Assembly: GCF_900142985.1 (NCBI RefSeq)
Contig: NZ_LT670849.1
Location: forward strand, 2,914,001-2,978,000
Source: Bradyrhizobium erythrophlei
GTDB taxonomy: Bacteria; Pseudomonadota; Alphaproteobacteria; Rhizobiales; Xanthobacteraceae
Reading direction: 5' to 3'
Length of the DNA stretch: 64,000 nt
Part shown: in pieces, positions 60,655 to 64,000 of the stretch
How positions within the stretch are numbered: position 1 is the first letter of the stretch
How the letters are laid out: each line of letters opens with the position of its first letter
Notes under the pieces: model-generated
Databases searched by the model: none
What the model saw: only the letters and a program-made list of their open reading frames with translations
What the model was told of the DNA's origin: nothing
Translations under genes and position numbers: made by a program

Positions 60655-61233
60655 ATGGCCGCACTGAAAATCCTGGTGATCCCCGGTTCGCTGCGGACCG
60701 GCTCTCTGAACGCGAAGCTGGCCGCGGTCGCCGCCCATCGTCTGGCCCAGGACGGCGCCGAGGTGACGCGGCTGTCGCTCGCCGATTTCTCCCTGCCGAT
60801 CTACGATGGTGATCTGCAAACGAGGTCCGGCGTGCCGAAGAGCGCCGTCGATCTCAAGCGGATGATCGGGTCGCATCACGGCGTCCTGATCGTCACACCG
60901 GAATACAACGCGTCGGTTCCTCCGTTACTCAAGAACGCCATCGACTGGGTCAGCCGTGTGCAGGATACGCACGAAGCCAGAGGCCAGGTATTTCGCAGCC
61001 GCGCCTTTGCGATTGCCGGCGCCTCGCGCGGCCGTCTTGGCGGCGCGCGGGCGATTGCGGCGCTGCGGTTGATCCTGACGGCCTGCCAGGCACTGGTGAT
61101 TCCGAACCAGCTCGCGCTGGCCCACGCCGACGAAGCCTATGACGACATGGAGCGCTTGAGGCATCCGCCCGATCTCGAGGCGCTCGGCGCCATGTCGCGG
61201 CAGTTGATCGACGTCTCCCAGCGCCTGATGTGA
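60655..61233 (+). CDS. NAD(P)H-dependent FMN reductase
   Basis: A 192-residue flavodoxin-fold reductase. FMN phosphate site GSLRTGSLN near residue 10; [21 protein letters not shown] is the family signature. Substrate (quinone, azo dye or metal) unknown. 46 bp after pmtA, 7 bp before pyrF. Confidence 0.92.
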   Translation: MAALKILVIPGSLRTGSLNAKLAAVAAHRLAQDGAEVTRLSLADFSLPIYDGDLQTRSGVPKSAVDLKRMIGSHHGVLIVTPEYNASVPPLLKNAIDWVSRVQDTHEARGQVFRSRAFAIAGASRGRLGGARAIAALRLILTACQALVIPNQLALAHADEAYDDMERLRHPPDLEALGAMSRQLIDVSQRLM

Positions 61234-61240
61234 GGGTCAC

Positions 61241-61948
61241 ATGCCGCAATTGATCGCCCCGAAAGACCGCCTGATCGTGTCGCTCGATCTGCCGGCGCTC
61301 GAGCCGGCAGAGGCGATGATCGCGCGGCTTGGCGACAGCGTGACGTTCTACAAGATCGGCTATCAGCTGGTTTATGCCGGCGGCCTGTCGCTCGCCCGCA
61401 AGCTCAGCGCGGCGGGAAAGAAGGTGTTCATCGACGTCAAATTGCACGACATCGGCAACACCGTGATGCGCGGCGTCGAAAGCCTGTCCACGCATGGCGC
61501 CACGTTCGTGACCGTGCATGCCTATCCGCAGACCATGCAGGCCGCGGTCGAGGGGCGCGGCAATTCCGGCTTGCAGATTCTCGCCGTCACCGTGCTCACC
61601 TCCTACAACGAAGCCGATTTGCAGGAAGCCGGCTACCGGCACGCCATTTCCGACATGGTGGCGATCCGCGCGCGCCAGGCCAAGACGCTCGGCGTCGACG
61701 GGCTGGTATGTTCGCCCGAAGAGGTGGCCGCGTTGCGCGCGATCGTCGGCGATCAGATGAGCCTGGTGACGCCGGGCATCCGGCCCGCCGGCAGCTCGGT
61801 TGGCGACCAGAAGCGCATCATGACGCCGGCACGCGCGATCGCCGCCGGCGCCGACTATCTCGTGGTCGGCCGTCCGATCGTGGAAGCCACCGACCCGAAG
61901 GCGGCGGCGGACGCGATCCAGGCCGAGATCGCGCAGGCGCTGAGCTAA
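61241..61948 (+). CDS. pyrF: orotidine 5'-phosphate decarboxylase
   Basis: A 235-residue TIM barrel for the last step of UMP synthesis. Catalytic motif [11 protein letters not shown] (the Asp-Lys-Asp set), [14 protein letters not shown] and [11 protein letters not shown]. Start ATG at 61241 ([18 protein letters not shown]). Confidence 0.97.
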   Translation: MPQLIAPKDRLIVSLDLPALEPAEAMIARLGDSVTFYKIGYQLVYAGGLSLARKLSAAGKKVFIDVKLHDIGNTVMRGVESLSTHGATFVTVHAYPQTMQAAVEGRGNSGLQILAVTVLTSYNEADLQEAGYRHAISDMVAIRARQAKTLGVDGLVCSPEEVAALRAIVGDQMSLVTPGIRPAGSSVGDQKRIMTPARAIAAGADYLVVGRPIVEATDPKAAADAIQAEIAQALS

Positions 61949-61969
61949 GCTGACACAGGGAGAAACAAG

Positions 61970-62275
61970 ATGGCAAAAGGCTACTGGATCGCGCGCATCG
62001 ACGTGCACAATCCCGACGGTTACAAGGAATATGTCGCGCAGAACGGTGCAGTATTCGCAAAATACGGGGCCAAGTTCCTGGTGCGCGCCGGCCGGCACGT
62101 TTCCAAGGAAGGCTCCTCGCGCACGCGCAATGTGGTGATCGAGTTCAAGGACTATGACACCGCCATCGCCTGCTACAATTCGCCGGAATATGTCCGCCTC
62201 GTCGCGCTGCGCAGCCCGCATTCCGAGGGTGATCTGGTGATCATCGAGGGCTATGACGGCCCGCAACCCGCCTGA
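61970..62275 (+). CDS. DUF1330 domain protein
   Basis: A 101-residue protein of the DUF1330 family: MAKGYWIARIDVHNPDGYKEYV, then ARAGRHV-type segment LVRAGRHVSKEGSSRTRNVVIEF and YNSPEYVRLVALRSP. Dimeric alpha+beta barrel fold by family; function unknown. Between pyrF (21 bp) and dapB (51 bp). Confidence 0.9.
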   Translation: MAKGYWIARIDVHNPDGYKEYVAQNGAVFAKYGAKFLVRAGRHVSKEGSSRTRNVVIEFKDYDTAIACYNSPEYVRLVALRSPHSEGDLVIIEGYDGPQPA

Positions 62276-62326
62276 TCGGTTGCCGGAACTCGTCCCGCCC
62301 GCTATAGCGCTTGGAGAGGGTTTGCC

Positions 62327-63142
62327 ATGTCCGAGATGCGTCTGATTGTTGCTGGAGCCGGCGGCCGGATGGGCCGGACGCTGACACGCGTCATTTCCGA
62401 AACCGAGGGTGCGGTGCTGGCCGGTGCGCTGGAGGCGCCGGGCTCGGAGCTGCTCGGCAAAGATGCCGGCGTGCTTGCAGGGCTGCCTGCCAACGGTGTC
62501 GAGCTATCCGCCGACCTGTGGTCGATGTCGGCCAATGCCGACGGCATTCTCGACTTCACCGTGCCGGGCGCCACCATCGCCAATGTCGCGATCGCCGCCG
62601 AGCGCGGCCTCGTTCACGTCATCGGCACCACGGGCTTGTCGTCGTCCGATGATGCCGTGATCCGGAGCGTGACCTCGCGCGCGATCGTCGTGAAGTCGGG
62701 CAATATGAGTCTCGGCATCAATCTGCTCGCTGCGCTGGTCAAGCGCGTGGCGCAGTCGCTCGATACTTCGTTCGATATCGAAATCCTCGAGATGCACCAC
62801 AAGGGCAAGATCGATGCCCCCTCCGGCACCGCGCTGATGCTGGGCGAGGCGGCAGCCGCAGGCCGTGGCATCCCGCTTGCGGGACATTCGGCGCGTGGCC
62901 GCGACGGCGAGACCGGGGCGCGCCGCCCGGGCGATATCGGCTTTGCGTCGTTGCGCGGCGGCACCGCCGCGGGCGATCACAGCGTGTTCTTTTCAGGCCC
63001 TGCCGAGCGTCTGGTGTTGTCGCACCACGCCGAGGATCGCATGATCTTTGCCCACGGCGCGATCAAGGCGGCGCTCTGGGCCCACGGCAAGAAGCCCGGT
63101 TATTACACCATGGCCGACGTGCTCGGGCTCGAAAACTTCTGA
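62327..63142 (+). CDS. dapB: 4-hydroxy-tetrahydrodipicolinate reductase
   Basis: A 271-residue enzyme of lysine and diaminopimelate synthesis. NAD(P) site [12 protein letters not shown]; the catalytic segment [40 protein letters not shown]. Start ATG at 62327. A gpmA start follows after 28 bp. Confidence 0.97.
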   Translation: MSEMRLIVAGAGGRMGRTLTRVISETEGAVLAGALEAPGSELLGKDAGVLAGLPANGVELSADLWSMSANADGILDFTVPGATIANVAIAAERGLVHVIGTTGLSSSDDAVIRSVTSRAIVVKSGNMSLGINLLAALVKRVAQSLDTSFDIEILEMHHKGKIDAPSGTALMLGEAAAAGRGIPLAGHSARGRDGETGARRPGDIGFASLRGGTAAGDHSVFFSGPAERLVLSHHAEDRMIFAHGAIKAALWAHGKKPGYYTMADVLGLENF

Positions 63143-63170
63143 CCTCAATTCAAACGAAAGCCTTTCAGAA

Positions 63171-63794
63171 ATGAGCGATCGTCTTCTCGTCTTGGTGCGC
63201 CACGGCCAGAGCGAATGGAATCTGAAAAACCTCTTCACCGGCTGGAAAGATCCCGATCTCACCGAGGCAGGTGTTGCTGAAGCCAGGGAAGCAGGCCGCA
63301 AGCTGAAGGCGCACGGGCTGGTGTTCGATCTCGCCTTCACCTCGGTGCTGACGCGCGCCCAACACACGCTCGATCTGATGCTGGAGCAACTCGGTCAAAC
63401 CAAAATTCCTGTTCACAAGCACCTGGCGCTCAATGAGCGCGACTACGGCGATCTCTCCGGTCTCAACAAGGATGACGCGCGCAAGAAATGGGGCGAGGAC
63501 CAGGTGCTGATCTGGCGCCGCTCCTACGACGTGCCGCCGCCGGGTGGCGAAAGCCTGAAGGACACGCTGGCGCGCACGCTGCCTTATTACGTGCAGGAGA
63601 TCCTTCCCTGCGTGTTGCGCGGCGAGCGCACGCTGGTTGCCGCGCACGGCAATTCGCTGCGCGCGCTGATCATGGTTCTGGAAAAGCTTTCGCCGGAAGG
63701 CATTTTGAAGCGTGAGCTCGCCACCGGCGTTCCCATCATCTATCGGCTGAATGCCGACGCCACGGTCGCTTCCAAGGTTGATCTGGCTGCGTGA
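63171..63794 (+). CDS. gpmA: 2,3-bisphosphoglycerate-dependent phosphoglycerate mutase
   Basis: A 207-residue mutase of glycolysis. The phospho-His motif is [32 protein letters not shown] and [12 protein letters not shown] are characteristic. Slightly shorter than the E. coli enzyme, as in other alphaproteobacteria. ATG at 63171. The stop overlaps the GTG of the next gene by 4 bp. Confidence 0.96.
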   Translation: MSDRLLVLVRHGQSEWNLKNLFTGWKDPDLTEAGVAEAREAGRKLKAHGLVFDLAFTSVLTRAQHTLDLMLEQLGQTKIPVHKHLALNERDYGDLSGLNKDDARKKWGEDQVLIWRRSYDVPPPGGESLKDTLARTLPYYVQEILPCVLRGERTLVAAHGNSLRALIMVLEKLSPEGILKRELATGVPIIYRLNADATVASKVDLAA

Positions 63795-64000
63795 GCACGG
63801 GCGGCACGAGCGTCGAGATCGTTTCGCTTGCGGCCCCGGTAAGCGAGCGCGCGCTGGACGAGCTCGCCGAGGTGCTGGCCGACTGCGTCGAAGGCGGCGC
63901 CAGCGTCAACTTCATGTCGCCCTATTCGCCAGGCGAGGCGCGCCGCTTCTTCGACAAGGTCGCAAGCGGTGTCGCGTCGGGAGATATCGTGCTGCTCGTG
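63791..64000 (+). CDS. GNAT acetyltransferase, partial (cut by window end)
   Basis: A GTG at 63791 overlapping the gpmA stop opens a frame that runs off the window (70 residues visible: [20 protein letters not shown] to SGDIVLLV). The segment [36 protein letters not shown] resembles the N-terminal part of small GNAT acetyltransferases. Stop and acetyl-CoA site are outside the window. Confidence 0.75.
   Translation, partial: MSTGGTSVEIVSLAAPVSERALDELAEVLADCVEGGASVNFMSPYSPGEARRFFDKVASGVASGDIVLLV

Noticed and set aside
60950..62266. 438-codon minus-strand open frame
   Set aside because: Antisense to the FMN reductase, pyrF and DUF1330 genes, each with clear motifs.

Overview
The window is a GC-rich alphaproteobacterial chromosome segment. 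It most resembles a Bradyrhizobium-type member of the Nitrobacteraceae. This rests on gene order (rho-mnmE-mnmG-rsmG-parA-parB, DUF299-maf-coaE-dnaQ-secB, the his/hslVU block, hrcA-grpE, dnaK-dnaJ-pmtA), on exact parS sites, and on several families of intergenic palindromic repeats. No rRNA, tRNA, CRISPR array, prophage or intact insertion sequence was recognised.

Layout. 1-5161: a cyclic-nucleotide-binding protein (cut by the window edge), an OmpR-type response regulator, an L,D-transpeptidase, a hydratase, a YggS PLP protein and a membrane diguanylate cyclase. 5288-9590: leuS-lptE-holA on the plus strand. 9609-17732: a minus-strand block, in transcription order hemJ, rho, mnmE, mnmG, rsmG, parA, parB, with three parS sites. 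17733-18200: a gene-free, partly AT-rich gap from which genes diverge on both sides; by synteny it is the best candidate for the chromosomal replication origin. 18201-24927: DUF299, maf, coaE, dnaQ, then secB (minus), a Tim44-like protein, mltA and an Smr protein. 24932-26056: an unrecognised polytopic membrane protein. 26260-33279: hslU, DUF2585, a frameshifted acetyltransferase and hslV (minus) next to hisB-DUF2628-hisH-hisA-hisF-hisE (plus). 33295-38875: coaA, an alpha/beta hydrolase, a hybrid histidine kinase and two orphan genes. 39136-45630: an accessory-looking stretch with a small conserved protein, two cupins plus a remnant, a BMP-family binding protein, a GntR regulator, an RHH/DUF1989/flavin-reductase operon and a Tat-exported metallo-hydrolase. 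45753-52426: gshB, yraN, rsmI (minus), an LpoA-like lipoprotein (plus), then rph-rdgB-hemW (minus). 52583-64000: hrcA-grpE, a Tat-type nicotinamidase, an exported unknown, dnaK-dnaJ-pmtA with a heat-shock promoter, an FMN reductase, pyrF, a DUF1330 protein, dapB, gpmA and the start of a GNAT gene.

How the genes work together. The central part is an origin/segregation neighbourhood: ParA, ParB and parS lie 3.5-8.5 kb from the presumed origin. The right part is a proteostasis neighbourhood (HrcA, GrpE, DnaK, DnaJ; HslVU further left). Histidine biosynthesis, CoA synthesis (coaE, coaA), lysine/cell-wall synthesis (dapB), pyrimidine synthesis (pyrF) and glycolysis (gpmA) fill much of the remainder.

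The most notable non-gene structure is a set of CTAG-bounded palindromic elements at 21868-22057, 50914-51083 and 55322-55371, plus a GATC-type element at 32022 and 44580. In three cases the element supplies the stop codon of the adjacent gene, and in one case probably also a start codon. Other notable points are an acetyltransferase gene broken by an exact 13-bp tandem duplication, and a duplicated cupin 3' end.
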